Source of the DNA: Impatiens glandulifera
Lineage: Eukaryota; Streptophyta; Magnoliopsida; Ericales; Balsaminaceae
Assembly: GCF_907164915.1 (NCBI RefSeq)
Contig: NC_061866.1
Coordinates: forward strand, 46,059,370-46,123,369
Reading direction: 5' to 3'
Length of the DNA stretch: 64,000 nt
The translations under genes and the position numbers were made by a program. This document shows positions 36,231 through 51,318 of the stretch, in pieces. The stretch's first letter is position 1, and every line of letters begins with the position of its first letter. The notes below the pieces were generated by a model. It saw only the letters and a program-made list of their open reading frames with translations. It searched no databases and had not been told where the DNA came from.

Positions 36231-37895
36231 ATGGCAGATGACATGAATCTTCTTATGATTTCCACCGTTTTCCTATCCATTCTATTACCCATTATCTTGT
36301 TTCTCATAAACAAGAAATCACATGAGAATCATCATACAAAGGTACCACCTGGTTCTCTGGGCTTACCAGTGGTGGGGCAAAGCCTGAATCTCCTGTGGGC
36401 GATGAAATCAAACACCGATCACAAATGGATTTCCGATAGGGTAAACAAGTATGGTGCCGTATCCAAGCTAGGCCTGTTTGGAAAGCCAACTGTGTTTATC
36501 CACGGCCAGGCCGCAAACAAGTTCTTATTTACTAGCAAAGGTGATCACTTGGGGAGCGGCCAGACGGACTCGTTCAAAACGATAATGGGGGAACGGAACA
36601 TTCTAGAACTAAGTGGGGAGGATCATAAACGGGTCAGGGGTGCACTTATGTCGTTCTTGAAGCCGGAGTGTTTGAAGGATTACGTTGGTAAGATGGATCA
36701 AGAACTCCAAACCCACCTTCAAACCCATTGGACCCCAGCCGCGAATACACAGAAAAGTATCAAGGTAAGTAATTCTCTCTGTTTAATTCATTCATTCATG
36801 AGAACCATGTATATAAAAATCAATCTCTCTCTGTCTGTTTCAAGGTGTTGCCACTGATGAAGAGCCTTACTTTCAACATAATTTCTTCTCTTCTAATTGG
36901 GATTGAACATGGGTCAAGGAGAGAAGAGTTACTAGACAGTTTTAATAATCTAGTAGACGGATTGTGGTCACTCCCAATTAATCTTCCCTTGACGAAATAC
37001 AGAAGAAGCATCAAGGCCAGTACCAAGATCACTGACATAATTAAGGACGTCATTCGCGAAAAGAAAGCAAATTTGGCTGCTGGGAAAGGATCAACTAACG
37101 AGGACATCATCACTTCCTTGATCAGCAGCAAACTATCCGACGACGATATCGTTCATAGCATGAAGTTTATCATGGTTGCAGGTCACGACACCTCTTCCAT
37201 CGTCCAAACATTCATTATTAGGCAACTCGGCCTTGACCCTGTCGTTTATGAAACCCTTCTTCAAGGTGATTATTAATTATTAGTTGTTTACTATAACCAA
37301 CCAACCGACCAACAAACCGGGTGTAATTGCAGAACAAGAAGAAGTATCGAGAAGCAAAGGCTCTCGGCCGCTGCTTACATGGGAAGATCTAGGGAAGATG
37401 AAATATACATGGAAAGTAGCTTTAGAAATTATGAGATTGGTTCCTCCAGTCTTTGGAGGGTTTAGGAAAGCACTAAAAGATATTGAGTATGAAGGTTTCC
37501 TAATTCCCAAAGGATGGCAAGTAAGTGTGAATGGTTCTAATTCAATAAATACAAAATCTTAATTTACTTCTTTCAATGACGCTTTTATAATGCAGGTTTT
37601 ATGGGTATCAAGCATGACTCATATGGACAATGACATATTCCCAGATGCGTCCAAGTTTGATCCATCAAGATTTGATAACCTAGGAAGCGTTCCATCTTAC
37701 TACTACATTCCCTTTGGAGCTGGGCCTCGGATATGCCCAGGATACGAGTTTGCTAAAATTGAGATTCTGGTCACAATCCATTACATTGTCACCCGCTTCA
37801 AATGGAAGTTATGCTGCGACGATAATTTCTTTGGACGCGATCTATTGCCAATGCCTACTCAAGGACTTCCCATTCAAATTGTTTCAAGGGAGTAG
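36231..37895 (+). CDS. Cytochrome P450, CYP85 clan (CYP716/CYP728-like), array gene 1
   Basis: A predicted ER-anchored haem mono-oxygenase. Exons 36231-36764, 36845-37265, 37333-37520 and 37596-37895 join in frame with GT-AG introns to 480 aa. Residues 8-25 are a hydrophobic N-terminal anchor, followed by the Pro-rich hinge [16 protein letters not shown]. The oxygen-binding helix reads AGHDTS (290-295), the K-helix ExxR is EIMR (350-353), the PERF-like motif is FDPSRF, and the haem loop is FGAGPRICPG with Cys 428. All key residues are present. The start was chosen at ATGGCAGATGAC in an ACCATGG context, conserved in genes 3 and 4. The hinge, FLKPE and PMPTQGLPI motifs fit the CYP716/CYP728/CYP725 group, many members of which oxidise triterpenes or other isoprenoids; the substrate here is unknown. 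It is the most diverged of the four copies. Confidence 0.92.
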
Positions 37896-39200
37896 CTAAA
37901 AGAAGCTTACTATATATATTTGCTAAATAAGTGATCTAATAAAAGCAGACAAACAGATCAGGCTACTTCAAATTAGTAGTTGTATTTCATATTTCATAGT
38001 ATTATATTTTTGTATTGAAGTTATATATTTATGAATCATAATAATGATGTTACTTATCAATGGTATTGATGTGATTAAAAGAGACTATTAATTATTCTCT
38101 TTGTAAATTTCAAAAGTATTACTAAGACAGGAGTATAAATGTTACGAAAAGAAAAGAGGTGGCGTAACTCGATAATTCGATTGATTAAAAAAAAAAAAAT
38201 CCACTTTAGTCACTCAAATAGTCAAATATATGTCATTTTTAATAATGGTCCATGGTCAATGATCTTATTTGTCATTTTTGGCTAAAGTATTAATGATATT
38301 TTTTTGTCATATTTTTCAAACTAGAGAAATTGTACATTTTAAATATTAATATCAATACCCTTTCTGGCCTCAAAAATATTGAAATAGGAAGCATATATAA
38401 ATCAAAATGAAGACTAATCCATATGATGGACTAGTCAAGACCCTTTTTTTCAATGGAAAGCCTCACTCCACTTGTCTAGACATTTGAACCATTTTGTAAT
38501 TTATCCAAATAATTGGGAAGTATCAATTTGACTCACCCTTCCCCTTACAATTAATAATTTAATCCTACTCATAACATGATAACACTTCAAAATATTTTAA
38601 ATTGTGTTTTTTTGGAAGATAGTTATAAGAATATTTGAACTCAATTTTATTTTTGTAAATGTCAATTGTCATGTGCCCGTGGCCATGTTTTCCTTCTAAG
38701 GATTATAGTTGAATCTTGGATATCAAAGAGATTTATGAGTATTCAACCGAAGATTGCCAGGGACGGATATATGTAAGCCTACTCCGAAAAGAAAAAGAAA
38801 AATTTACAGTTAAAATTTGACTATACCCGCTAATTTCTTAAAAATTTTCATGTTTGTTTATCTAATTATTAAAAACAATGATAAAACTTACTTTATCCAC
38901 TAATTTTATTCATAATTTTTTTTTATTATTATTGTAAACTACTTTAAATAGTTTTTAAGCTCACCCTAACTCTTTTTTCGAGTTCGTCCATTTTCACATT
39001 AATAATAGTAATTGAAATCAGGTGTGGGTTTTCAAAATGAAAGATTTAGGCTTTTTAATAAAATTCTGAAAACTTAAATGATTTTTTTAATTTTTATTAT
39101 ATATGAATTTTAAAAAAAAATAAGGCTATGAAAAGATGCGGATGTAAGAATGCAGAATTCATAAATATGAAAGGCATAAGTTAATCTACCTTAGTGACTC
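37896..39200. other. Flank downstream of P450 gene 1
   Basis: The 3' flank is partly homologous to the sequence downstream of genes 2 and 3 (TTATTTGTCATTTTTGGCTAAAG near 38265 matches 53520 and 48790), so gene 1 shares ancestry of its 3' flank with the rest of the array. 38759-38995 holds a small element described separately. There is no gene. Confidence 0.55.
38759..38995. mobile_element. Small non-autonomous DNA element (family A)
   Basis: The left end AGGGACGGATATATGTAAGC with CTACTCCGAAAAG, and the reverse complement of the right end ATGGACGAACTCGAAAAAAG, form imperfect inverted repeats around GGACG(G/A)A. A related element, with AGGGACGAATC and CTCTACTCCGAAAA, interrupts the Copia remnant at about 49912-50197. 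It has no coding content. Confidence 0.45.
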
Positions 39201-39207
39201 GTACATA

Positions 39208-40385
39208 GAGATGACAATGGGTATCCGTATACTCGATAACTGTGGGTACCCGATGATCGGGTTCGGGTATTTAAAATAGGGTTCGGGATCGGGGATAAGG
39301 AGTAAAAAAATGTTACCTGATCGGGTTCGGGGTCGGGAATAGGTAGTGTTGGAAACCCAAACCCGATACCCGAATATTAATATATATATTGTTAAAATTT
39401 AAATAACTTTTCAAATTCTATCTCTTAACCATCATTATTTTAACCATCGTTACAATACATGAAATATAGTATTTATTTTCTCTTTACCCAAAATCATAAG
39501 TCACGCCAATATCATTTTAATAATTGTTTTTCTCTCATTAGTCATGACTTTTAATCTTCATTTTTTATTTTTTTTCAACCTTACTTCAACTTTTATCTTC
39601 ACATTCTCTCTAGTTTTGTTCTTCAACTTCTATCTTCAACATTCTTTCTAGTTTTTGTTCAACATCTACAACCTAACTATGCAACCTAACTATGCAAGTA
39701 AGTAAGGTTTTCATTTGAGTTTTTTAAATTTCGATATTATTAGTTTAATGTTATTTATTATTTAATAAAGTTATGCTTGTTCTTTAACTTTTATAATCCT
39801 ATACTTATTTATTAACTTAATTTTCGATCTCTATTTTGTAATTTCTTTTTCCGTTTTAGCAGCAACAAAGGTGAAATTTCTATAACTTCTGCAAGACTCG
39901 CTTCAAGAATAATGTGCTTTTTTTTTTGTGAAAAAATTATCTTGTTGATGAATATTTTGAAGTTTATGTTTAATTAAGTATATATTGTTGTGTCTGTTTT
40001 AAGTTTATTTATTTATATTTTGTGGTATGAATGAATTTATATTATGTAGTAGGAATGATATTGTTGCTTAAGTATTTAATATTTATTAATATTTTTTTGG
40101 TCAATTATATTTTGTAATAACATATTAGTTAAGATATTAGATTTAATTTAAAATTATTTTAGTCTGAATATGTTAATTAAAAAAATATTTTTGTATATTT
40201 TAAAAATAATAAATATAATTTTACACTTTAATCGGGTAATGGGTACCCGTCGGGTATCGGGTACCCTACAAATCGGGGATGAGAATCTAAATAGAGATAC
40301 CCGTCGAGTTCGGGGTCGAGATCGGGTATTAAAATAAAAATCGAGTTTGGAGATGGATACTTCACTACCCGGCGGGTAAGTTATA
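39208..40385. mobile_element. hAT-like element with CGGGTACCCG subterminal repeats
   Basis: The left end begins near AGAGATGACAATGGGTATCC, a start seen in plant hAT-like non-autonomous elements, followed by many copies of GGGTACCCG, ATCGGGTTCGGG and CGGGGTCGGG up to about 39370. The same words recur in mirrored form at 40230-40380 (GGGTACCCGTCGGGTATCGG, CGGCGGGTA). The interior of about 850 bp is AT-rich without a transposase. The right end lacks the mirror of GACAATGGG, so it looks eroded or truncated, and I could not identify a target duplication. Confidence 0.65.
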
Positions 40386-41280
40386 CACACAATATTTATT
40401 TTGCTTCATTTTTTTACCTAATGTATTATTTCATTGAAACATCGAGCTAGATATTATACAGCATTCAAATGGTCATAAAAAATTCTCATCTTATTATTAT
40501 TATTATTAATATAACTAATCAAAATATAAAAATATTAAGGATTATTATTTTAAAATATACTCTTAATATATTTATATCTATAATATTTTTTATTCAATAA
40601 CTCATTTTAATAATTAAAATTATCAAAACTAATAGTATTTTAATTTATAAGAGATGTGTGAACGCTAGCGCTTCTTGTCATCTCACGTGCTCTATTATTA
40701 CATTATTTAATTAATTTAATAACAAATATATTTGCCCAATTTAAAATCACTAGTATATATTAAAAAATTTTAATTTTTTTTTATATATTAGGTAGATATT
40801 GATTTAAATGAAATTATATATTAAATTATAGTTTAATTTTGTATATATTAATAAATTTAATAGCATTTATTTATTTAAATTCAAACTCAATAATACATTT
40901 AATGATTTATGCTCTAATATCATAATTATGATTATCTTAATTAAATTATTAAACACGGTAATCCTAGTCTATCACTAATCATTCATCATAATTAACCTAT
41001 AATGAAATTATTTTTTATTTTATTAATTTAGAATTTCGTAAAACCACAAATATAATTATAATGTAGTTCAAACTTACAAAAAAAAAAAAAAAATGTTTAA
41101 AAAATCATGAATATCAACCCTAACATTTTTATCTGAAAATAGACTTGGATAAAAAATTACAAATATTATGATTTTATGATTTATTAACCTTCACAGTTGT
41201 TTTTTTTTAAATAAAATTGTATGAAAATAAATAGAATATAAAAACAGTTTTTTTTATTAAATTTAAATAAGTGAAAGTAC

Positions 41281-41282
<2 letters not shown>

Positions 41283-41352
<70 letters not shown>
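41283..41352. repeat. (TA)n microsatellite
   Basis: A TA run of about 70 bp. As at 19.6 kb, it lies next to a copy of the same SINE family. Confidence 0.95.
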
Positions 41353-41354
<2 letters not shown>

Positions 41355-41388
41355 TAATTAATACTTAATTTAAATTTGTTTGTTTTTG

Positions 41389-41505
41389 TTAGGTCGAGAA
41401 CTGTGGTTAATTTGGATATTTATGTGAGAATAAATGAATACTTGAGTTGAGATCGTGAGGTGACCGCCCACAAATTTAAAAACGGTTAAAAATAAAATTA
41501 AAATT
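41389..41505 (-). mobile_element. Truncated SINE, same family as 19.6 kb
   Basis: The plus strand GGTCGAGAACTGTGGTTAAT and TTTGGATATTTATGTGAGA, then CGCCCACAAATTTAAAAACGG, parallel the body of the 19635-19845 copy. The tRNA-like head with A and B boxes is missing. The rest of 40390-42860 is AT-rich intergenic DNA with another TA run at 42594-42619 and no gene. Confidence 0.6.
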
Positions 41506-42586
41506 TGATGACGTCTAACATTTATAAATCTCTACTATCATTAATTTTATATCAATCTTTTTTATATTTATATATAAATGAAGACTTATCCTATTAAATT
41601 AGAATATTATATACATATAAATAAAAAATAAAATATATAAAATACAAAAATTTATTTAGTAGTTTTTTTTTTAATTTTATTAGGAAAAATATGTTATAAA
41701 TATTTATATATAAAATAAATAAATATGTAACATTATATAATATATATTAAAAGATAAATTAGGAGAGTAATATTTTTAATTAATTAGAATAATATATATA
41801 TATATATAAATTAATATAAAAATGATTATGATAATAATCATTAAAGAAGTAAGACTTTTGTTATATTAGATAAAGTTCATATCAAAATAATTTATAATTA
41901 TAAGTTTAATAAAAATAATACTATTTACATTCAAATCAAACGTTTGTTTCTATAACTTGTTTTTATAACTTCGATATTATAGTTGATAATCTAAATATGT
42001 GTTGATGATGCTTTTCATAACGATTATGATGAATTATCTATAAATTTGAGATGCTCAAATAAATAATATATAAATCATATATTTGAATAAATATGAGAGT
42101 CGCAATTCTTTTAATATAATTAAGAAGGTAAATAATCATTTAAAATGATCACCTCACAAAATTACTTAATATTTCAATATTTCAATCATAACAGTTTTTA
42201 TTGGGTTAATGATTTCCAAAGAATAGATTAAAGGAATGGTAAGTTTTGGAATAAGAATGCTTGTATTTGAAAGTCAATAACTATACACAAATAATTTATC
42301 ATAGTATAAGTGTGACAAGATAAGCATTTATAAATAAAAAGTAATATCAATTAAGATAGAAGTCATAAACATTTTATTATAAATATCATCTTTACTGAAG
42401 TTAATTATAATCGATTAAAAACTCAAGATCTGACGAGACACACGAAATAAAATAATAAGTTCAAATATAAAATGATAATTAAGTTTGAATTTATTCATAA
42501 ATGTTATAAGTATATTTATAAATTATTTATGATTAATAAATATTATAAATAAAATGAGAATTGATTTTATTTGTTATAAATAATAT

Positions 42587-42623
<37 letters not shown>

Positions 42624-42866
42624 TAAAAAAAGTTTGTATGATATTTTATTTAATTAGATTAATTAAACAAAATATGATTAGAAATTTTATTATAGTATAT
42701 ATAATTTATCTAGAAAATAGTTGGTAGTTAAACTATATATATATTTTGATGATAAGATGCATTAAATGATTGATTAAAAATATTTTGTGATTTTATAATA
42801 ATATATAATGAGTGATAAAAATAAATAAATACAATAAATGGTCCTTTGAAGAATAAATTTAATGAG

Positions 42867-44265
42867 ATTTCTGTTAGGATCGGGGAGGACCGGGGTGTTT
42901 CCGGTTTTAGAAAGGGTGGCCGCTTACAACACACAAAACATTCTTTGGTGATAGTCCGGTTAAAGACTAAAACCGTTCTCAGCACTGCGCAAACTGTCAC
43001 AGACTCTTGAACCGGGTTCAAGGGCGAAAATGTCTGTTTCAGGTTAAAGCAACTTATGCGACTTTAGATGATGTTTTAGAAGGAGTCGGTTTTATGGATA
43101 TGAGTGACCGGTTTTAGGAGTATGATTAGTTTGAGGTTAGGCTAAATAATAAAAGCAAAGGAAAGAACACGAGACAAGGATTTGTTTATGGATGTTCGGA
43201 GCAAACCCTCCTACGTCACCCCTTCTTCTCAGGTTATGAGAAGGATCTCCACTAACTTTTATAGTTAACAACAGTACCTCCGGTCGAGCCCAACTTCGCT
43301 ACTCGCCGGTTACACCAAACTCACACTTTGATGTAATACAACAACTCAACACAACAACACACAAAAAGCTTCCGGTTTTAGGCACACCGGTTTTGGAATA
43401 TAGCAGTTTATCTCTCTAGAACTTAATGTTTTTCGTAATCCATAATGTACAACTTTCAGAACTGATGATGCATTAAATGAAGACGTTTCGTCTTCCTTTT
43501 ATAGCTGAGAGGACTCAACGGTCGTTTTTCTTCTCTCTCTTCTGGATTGGTTGATCGTTATCACGCCTGGTGTAGAGAGGTTGCTTGCACGCTTCATCTT
43601 CCTCAACACCTGGCAGTCATGCAGGCAGCTCTGAGCAAAAGATGACATAGCCGGTTTTCAGATTTGGACACGTGTTGGACATGCACCTCCGGTTGTCAAC
43701 TTCGGATCAATAAAGCATCATTGCTTTCCTCGCATGCTTCCGATCGTATCTGATCTTCTTTTATTCTTTCAAGACACGTTTCTTTCGTCATGGTATGTCA
43801 CTCTTGAAGTTTTAATTTTTTCGGTTTTTGTGTCTTGTGTAGTATGATCCGGCTGGTGTGTAAATTTTGTCTTTGCTAACCGGTTGCTTTGGAAAGTGAA
43901 AACCGGTTCCTCTGATCTTTAACTTGATCACTTGAAACTGGTTTCTTTGAAGTGTAGCAGCAACCGGTTTTGATACCCTAACCGGTTCATACGGTTTTGA
44001 TCTGTACCTGCACATGAAAGTTAACAACTGTTTAGTTTGTCTGGCCGGTTCCAAAAAATTAACTTACTTAATTTTTCTATCAATTTCTCCCTTTTTGATT
44101 ATTTAGAATAAATATTCAAAACATGTAATGTGTGGCCGGTTCCAAAATTAACTTACTTAATTTTTCTATCAATTTCTCCCTTTTTGATTATTTAGAATAA
44201 ATATTCAAAACATGTAATGTGTGGCCGGTTTGAAAATTAACGTACTTAATTTTTCTATCAATTTC
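42867..44265. mobile_element. Probable solo LTR with 5-bp target duplication
   Basis: TGTTAGGATC begins at 42872, directly after ATTTC (42867-42871). CTATCA followed by ATTTC occurs at 44077-44087 and, after a tandem repeat, at 44255-44265. TG...CA ends plus a 5-bp duplication fit an LTR of 1.21-1.39 kb; which CTATCA is the true end is ambiguous. The body is much richer in G and C than its flanks and full of AACCGGTT-like words. It contains ATGGATGTTCGGAGCAAACC then CTCCTACGTCACC, and no coding region, primer-binding site or polypurine tract follows, so it is a solo LTR rather than a full element. The minus-strand open frames inside it are shadows. Confidence 0.72.
44043..44265. repeat. 90-bp tandem repeat at the LTR 3' end, 2.5 copies
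   Basis: GGCCGGTT starts at 44043, 44133 and 44223, exactly 90 bp apart. The first two units are nearly identical through ATTTCTCCCTTTTTGATTAT and CAAAACATGTAATGTGTG. The third diverges after CTATCAATTTCTC. The near identity points to a recent expansion spanning the LTR end. Confidence 0.9.
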
Positions 44266-44269
44266 TCTA

Positions 44270-46500
<2,231 letters not shown>

Positions 46501-46577
46501 ATAAACCCATGATCATCATCTTCAACGGTTGGGTTTATTTTGGAGCCCTCTATCTCTCACTCATCAAGAAAATCACC

Positions 46578-48300
46578 ATGGAATTTGATGACATGAAGCT
46601 ATCTAATCTACTTCCGATGTCCACCGTTTTCCTATCCATTCTGTTGCCCTTCATCTTGTTTCTCATAAACAATCAGCGTAAGAAATGGACGACATCACAT
46701 GAGAATCGAGCAAAGGTACCACCTGGCTCTATGGGCATACCAGTGGTGGGGCAAAGCCTGACTCTCCTATGGACGATGAAATCAAACACAGCCGACAAAT
46801 GGGTCTCCGACAGAGTAAACAAGTATGGTGCCGTGTCCAAGCTAAGCCTGTTTGGAAAGCCGACTGTCCTTATCCACGGCCAGGCCGCAAACAAGTTCGT
46901 ATTTGGCGGCAACAGTGATCAGTTGGGGAACAGCCAGACGGAATCGGGGAAAACACTGATGGGGGAACGGAACATTCTAGAACTAAGTGGGGAGGATCAT
47001 AAACGGGTGAGGGGAGCACTTGTATCGTTCTTGAAGCCTGAGTGTTTGAAGGAGTATGTTGGTAAGATGGATCAAGAACTCCAAACCCACCTTCAAACCC
47101 ATTGGACTCCCGCCGCCGCTACACAGAAAAGCATCACGGTAAGTAATTATCATTCATTCATGAGAAGTGAGAACCATGTATATTATATAAATGAATCTCT
47201 CTGTCTGTTTCAAGGTTGTGCCCCTGATGAAGAACCTTACTTTCAACATAATATGTTCTCTTCTATTTGGGCTGGAGCATGGGTCAAGGAGAGAAGAGTT
47301 ACTAAACTGTTTTCAGGTTCTAATAGCCGGATTGTGGTCACTACCGATCAATCTTCCCTTCACGCAATACAGAAGAAGTCTCAAGGCCAGTCTCAAGATC
47401 ACTCACATACTTAAGGACGTCATTCGAGAAAAGAAAGCAAAGCTAGTTGCTGCGAAAGGATCAACTAACGAGGACATCATCGCTTCCTTGATCAGCAGCA
47501 AAGTATCCGACGAAGAGATCATTCACAACATGAAGCTTATGATGGTTGCAGGCCATGACACCTCTTCCACCGTCCTATCATTCATTATTAGGCTCCTCGC
47601 CCGCGATCCTGTCGTTTATGAAACCCTTCTTCAAGGTGATAATAAATTAGTTGTGGTGTACAACCAACCCGGTTGGGTGTAATTGAATATAAAAGATTTA
47701 ATTACATCTGATTGCAGAACAAGAAGAAGTATCCAGAAGCAAAGGTTCCCGGGTGCTGCTTACAAGGGAAGATCTAGGGAAGATGAAATATACATGGAAA
47801 GTAGCTTTAGAAATTTTGAGATTGGTTCCTCCACTCTTTGGAGGGTTTAGGAGAGCCCTAAAAGATATTGAGTATGAAGGTTTCCTAATTCCCAAAGGAT
47901 GGCAAGTAAGTGTGTGAATGACTCAATAAATACAAAATCTTACATGGTTGGTTGTAAAAGAAATTAATTTACTTCTTTCAATGACCCTTTTATAATGAAG
48001 GTTTTATGGGTATCAAGCATGACTCATATGGACAATAACATATTCCCAGATGCGTCCAAGTTTGAGCCATCAAGATTTGATAACCCAGGAAGCGTTCCAC
48101 CTTACTCCTACATTCCCTTTGGAGCTGGGCCTCGGATATGCCCAGGATACGAGTTTGCTAAAATTGAGATTCTGGTCACAATCCATTACATTGTCACCCG
48201 CTTCAAATGGAAACTATGCTGCGACGATAATTTCTTTGGACGTGAACCAATGCCAATGCCTACTCAAGGACTTCCCATTCAAATTGTTTCTAAGGAGTAG
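46578..48300 (+). CDS. Cytochrome P450, CYP85 clan (CYP716/CYP728-like), array gene 2
   Basis: Exons 46578-47138, 47215-47635, 47718-47905 and 48001-48300 join in frame to 489 aa, with the same intron positions and phases as gene 1. Start: ATGGAATTTGATGAC in an ACCATGG context; an upstream in-frame Met at 46509 lies in what is leader sequence in the paralogues. The N-terminus is longer (KLSNLLPMSTVFLSILLPF anchor, then QRKKWTTSHENRAK before the Pro-rich hinge). The oxygen-binding motif is AGHDTS (299-304), the K-helix is EILR where the others have EIMR, and the haem loop is FGAGPRICPG with Cys 437. The last intron uses an AAG rather than CAG acceptor, as in genes 3 and 4. No disabling change was seen. 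Its 3' flank carries a Copia remnant shared with gene 3. Confidence 0.92.
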
Positions 48301-49029
48301 CTAAAAGAAGCTGTAACTATACATATATATGCTAATAAGTGAACAAACAAACAAACAGATTAGGCTACCTCAAAATACGTAGTAGTATTCCAAACTTTAT
48401 GTTATTATACTTCTGCATTGAAATATGTATCATAGGGAATTGTGATAATGATGTTACTTGTCAATGATGTGATGTTAATATTGTCTCGAAATGACTATTT
48501 CTTAAAACGATTGTAGAGCAGAGGTCGACTATTATTCTCTTTGTAAATTCTCACAAGCCATTGAATTGATATTTCAAACATGTATTATGCAATATCAGGA
48601 ATTCAATTGTTTACTCCTCACCACTGGAAAATGTCAACCTTGGCAACCACTGGAAAATGTCAACCTTGGCAACACCTAGATGACAGCCCCAACCTCAGGT
48701 GAGATTGTAATTTTATCAGAACAACAATCCTTGTGATAAAAAAATCCTAAACTTATGGAAGGTACAAATCAATTCAAGTATAATGTCATTTTGGCTAAAG
48801 TTTAATGATTTTTATATTTTAAATCAAGTAATTGATGGCACATTTATTCTTCTTTGGTTACATTTTTTTTTATTAACTTCCTTTCCTTCTAATGACCCGG
48901 CATATCTATTCTTCTTTGCTGCCAGATTCAGTAGCAGGCATCAGTCCGTAGAACATATAAAAATGAGTTGGTTGTGTCGCGAAGTACTCTTGTGTACCTA
49001 CGAAATCATTTTTTATATTTATTATGTTC
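48301..49029. other. 3' flank of P450 gene 2, duplicated after gene 3
   Basis: Closely matches 53065-53600 (for example CACCTAGATGACAGCCCCAA and TTATGGAAGGTACAAATC). Relative to that copy there is an extra stretch of about 190 bp near 48831-49020 and a small duplication of CACTGGAAAATGTCAACC. No gene. Confidence 0.75.
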
Positions 49030-50930
49030 TAGAATTAAAGACAATTTGATTAGTATGACAACTCCAAAAGAACGGAGTAACCATAATGAGGGATCAGCAA
49101 GCTGTGTCATCCTCAGAAGGACATGTTTATGACATTGACGATAACTAGAAACATGGAGGCTTGCCAGTTATCAAGGTACCAGATAGTGTATACTCACTGT
49201 TTGATTGGAAAACAACACCTAATAAAGATCCCTAAGAAGAGCTCATTGCAGTTAATTAATTCTGATATTTGTGGACAGCAATAACACCAACTACTAAAAG
49301 TAGAAAAAGGTATTTGCTCACTTTTATAGATGTTTTTTTTTTAGAAAAGTGTAGATTTACTATTTAAGTGAAAAATCTGAGACTTTTAAAAACTTTAAGT
49401 TGGCTGTTAAACAGGAGTGTGGAAAATCATTAGTTTGCTTACGTATTGATAGAGGGGGAGTGTTCTCTTCACTAAAGTTTAACAACTTTTGTGAAAAACG
49501 TGGGATTAAGAGACAATTAACAACTACTTACACCCCACAACAAAACGGTATAACTTAACAGAGAAACAAAATCAAACAAAATTATCATAAATTCAGTTAG
49601 AAGCATGTTGTTAGCTAAAGCTAGTTCCAAGAATTTTCTGGCTGAGGCAGTTGAATGGAATATTCATATAATGAACAGATGTTTCCCTGTTGCATTAAAA
49701 GGAAAGACACTAGAGAAAACATGGAACAATGTCATTCTATAAGTTGAGTACTTTAGAATAGATGATAAAAGTCATATGATTGTGTCCTATTTGGTATAAA
49801 AGAATTCTTAGGTACTTGAAAACAACTGTGGAGTGGGGGAATATTCTAAAAAAAGAGGAGATTTGAAAGATTTAATTGGTTTCTACGACAGTGATTATGT
49901 TGGTGACTATGATTAGAGGGACGAATCAGGGCTCGGGTGGGCTCTACTCCGAAAAAAAAAATTAATTATTAAAAAAATTATAAAACTTTACTCTTATATA
50001 CTTGTTTATAGAAATATGACATTATTCTTTGTCTCTTAAAAAAATTAATATAATTCATTGTTTTATATTTAATTATTAAAAAAAATTATAAAACTTTACT
50101 TTTATATACTTGTTTTTTCAAAAAAAAAAAATTATTATTTTAAATCTACCTTAAATTTTTTCAAGCCTATCCCAGTTCGAAATTTTGGGTCCATTGTATT
50201 TTTGTTAGACGATGAAAAATAGAATGATAAAAAAAAAACAGTCTATATAGTGACTATTTCAGAACTGAATCTGAGTTTGTGGCAGCTGCTTCTTGCATTT
50301 ATCAAGCAATTGGAATAAGAGAATTTTGAGTACTATAATATTTTAGAGAAATGATTAGGAAAATAAAAAAAATATATATTTTTTTCTTTTTTTCTTCAAT
50401 TTTTTTGTTTTCAATCAATGAGATGGTACCATGTCATTCTCTCTCCCTCTCTAAATTATCCTCAAAAAGAGTCTATTGTATGATTCTATATTGTGATAAT
50501 GCATCTGCTAAAAAGTTGTCAAAAAATACGAGATATTGCTAATGACAAGATGATTGAATTAGTTCATTGTCCCACTAAAGAACAGTCCACATATGACATG
50601 ACTAAAGCAATAAAATTGAATGTTTTTATCAAATTGAGAGAAACAATAAAATATTTAAACTCTAATATAAATGTATAATGAGTTTAATTAGTAGGGAGGA
50701 TTTGTTGGAAAAAAATAAATAGTTTTAAGTTGTTTTATTTAATTAAAATAAAAGAGCTAGTCTGGGCATGTCTCACATGATTACTTTTATTTAGTATTTC
50801 AATTATTAAGTAAGTAGTATTAGTGCCTTTATTTTAGGTAGATTAGTTAACATGTTATTTGGTTAAGTTGTAGGCTATTTAAAGTCAACTCTTTTATTAA
50901 TGAAATTAGTTATTTATTTAGCTTACAACA
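49030..50930 (+). mobile_element. Copia retrotransposon remnant A, internally deleted, with 3' LTR
   Basis: About 49255-49600 encodes decayed Copia integrase: SDICG, then ECGKSLVCLRIDRGG and GIKRQLTTTYTPQQNG. Sequence jumps at about 49745-49800 to the end of the reverse transcriptase (WGNI, then DLIGFYDSDYVGDYD), so most of the polymerase is deleted. A small DNA element interrupts the RNase H part at about 49912-50197, after which EFVAAASCIYQAI resumes. A purine tract GGGAGGA (50694-50700) precedes TGTTGG at 50703, and the 3' LTR runs to TTACAACA at 50930 (about 228 bp). Stops and frameshifts are everywhere. It is dead. Confidence 0.85.
49912..50197. mobile_element. Small non-autonomous DNA element nested in Copia remnant A
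   Basis: Left end AGAGGGACGAATCAGGGCTC; the right end, reverse-complemented, reads AATGGACCCAAAATTTCG. Compared with remnant B, which runs uninterrupted through the RNase H region, this segment is an extra insertion, so it arrived after the duplication or was lost from B. It contains two diverged copies of AAAATTATAAAACTTTACT about 108 bp apart. Confidence 0.6.
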
Positions 50931-51318
50931 TTGCCAAGGTGTGTTGACCTCACTCGTTGGGTCGACTCCTGGGTTGACTCAGAGACGTGCAGGGTTACAG
51001 GGCTGGCTGATGCAGGGTGGTCAGCCGATCTGTCACCGACGTCTCTCTAGTTCACAGGTTTTTACTTCTTTTTTTAACAAGTTTTTTCCGCAAAACAAAG
51101 ACAAAATGATAAGTTTTTTATTAATTCGAAATTATTTAAAATATAAAATTATGGTATAAAAAAGGAGTGTGTACAAATAACAATCAAACAAAGCCTAAGC
51201 CTGTCTCCTTATTGAATAAATAATGTGCCGGCTGTTTAGCTATTAATAAAAGGGCACAAATCATTTTAAGATTTTATATCAGTATAGTATTGTAATAAAC
51301 TAATGACCATCTTCAAAG

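Noticed and set aside
43812..44054. Minus-strand 80-codon frame rich in Lys/Arg
   Set aside because: Sits inside the solo LTR; non-coding element sequence.
46509..46577. Upstream Met for P450 gene 2
   Set aside because: The added residues correspond to leader sequence in genes 1, 3 and 4; the conserved ACCATGG start at 46578 fits better.
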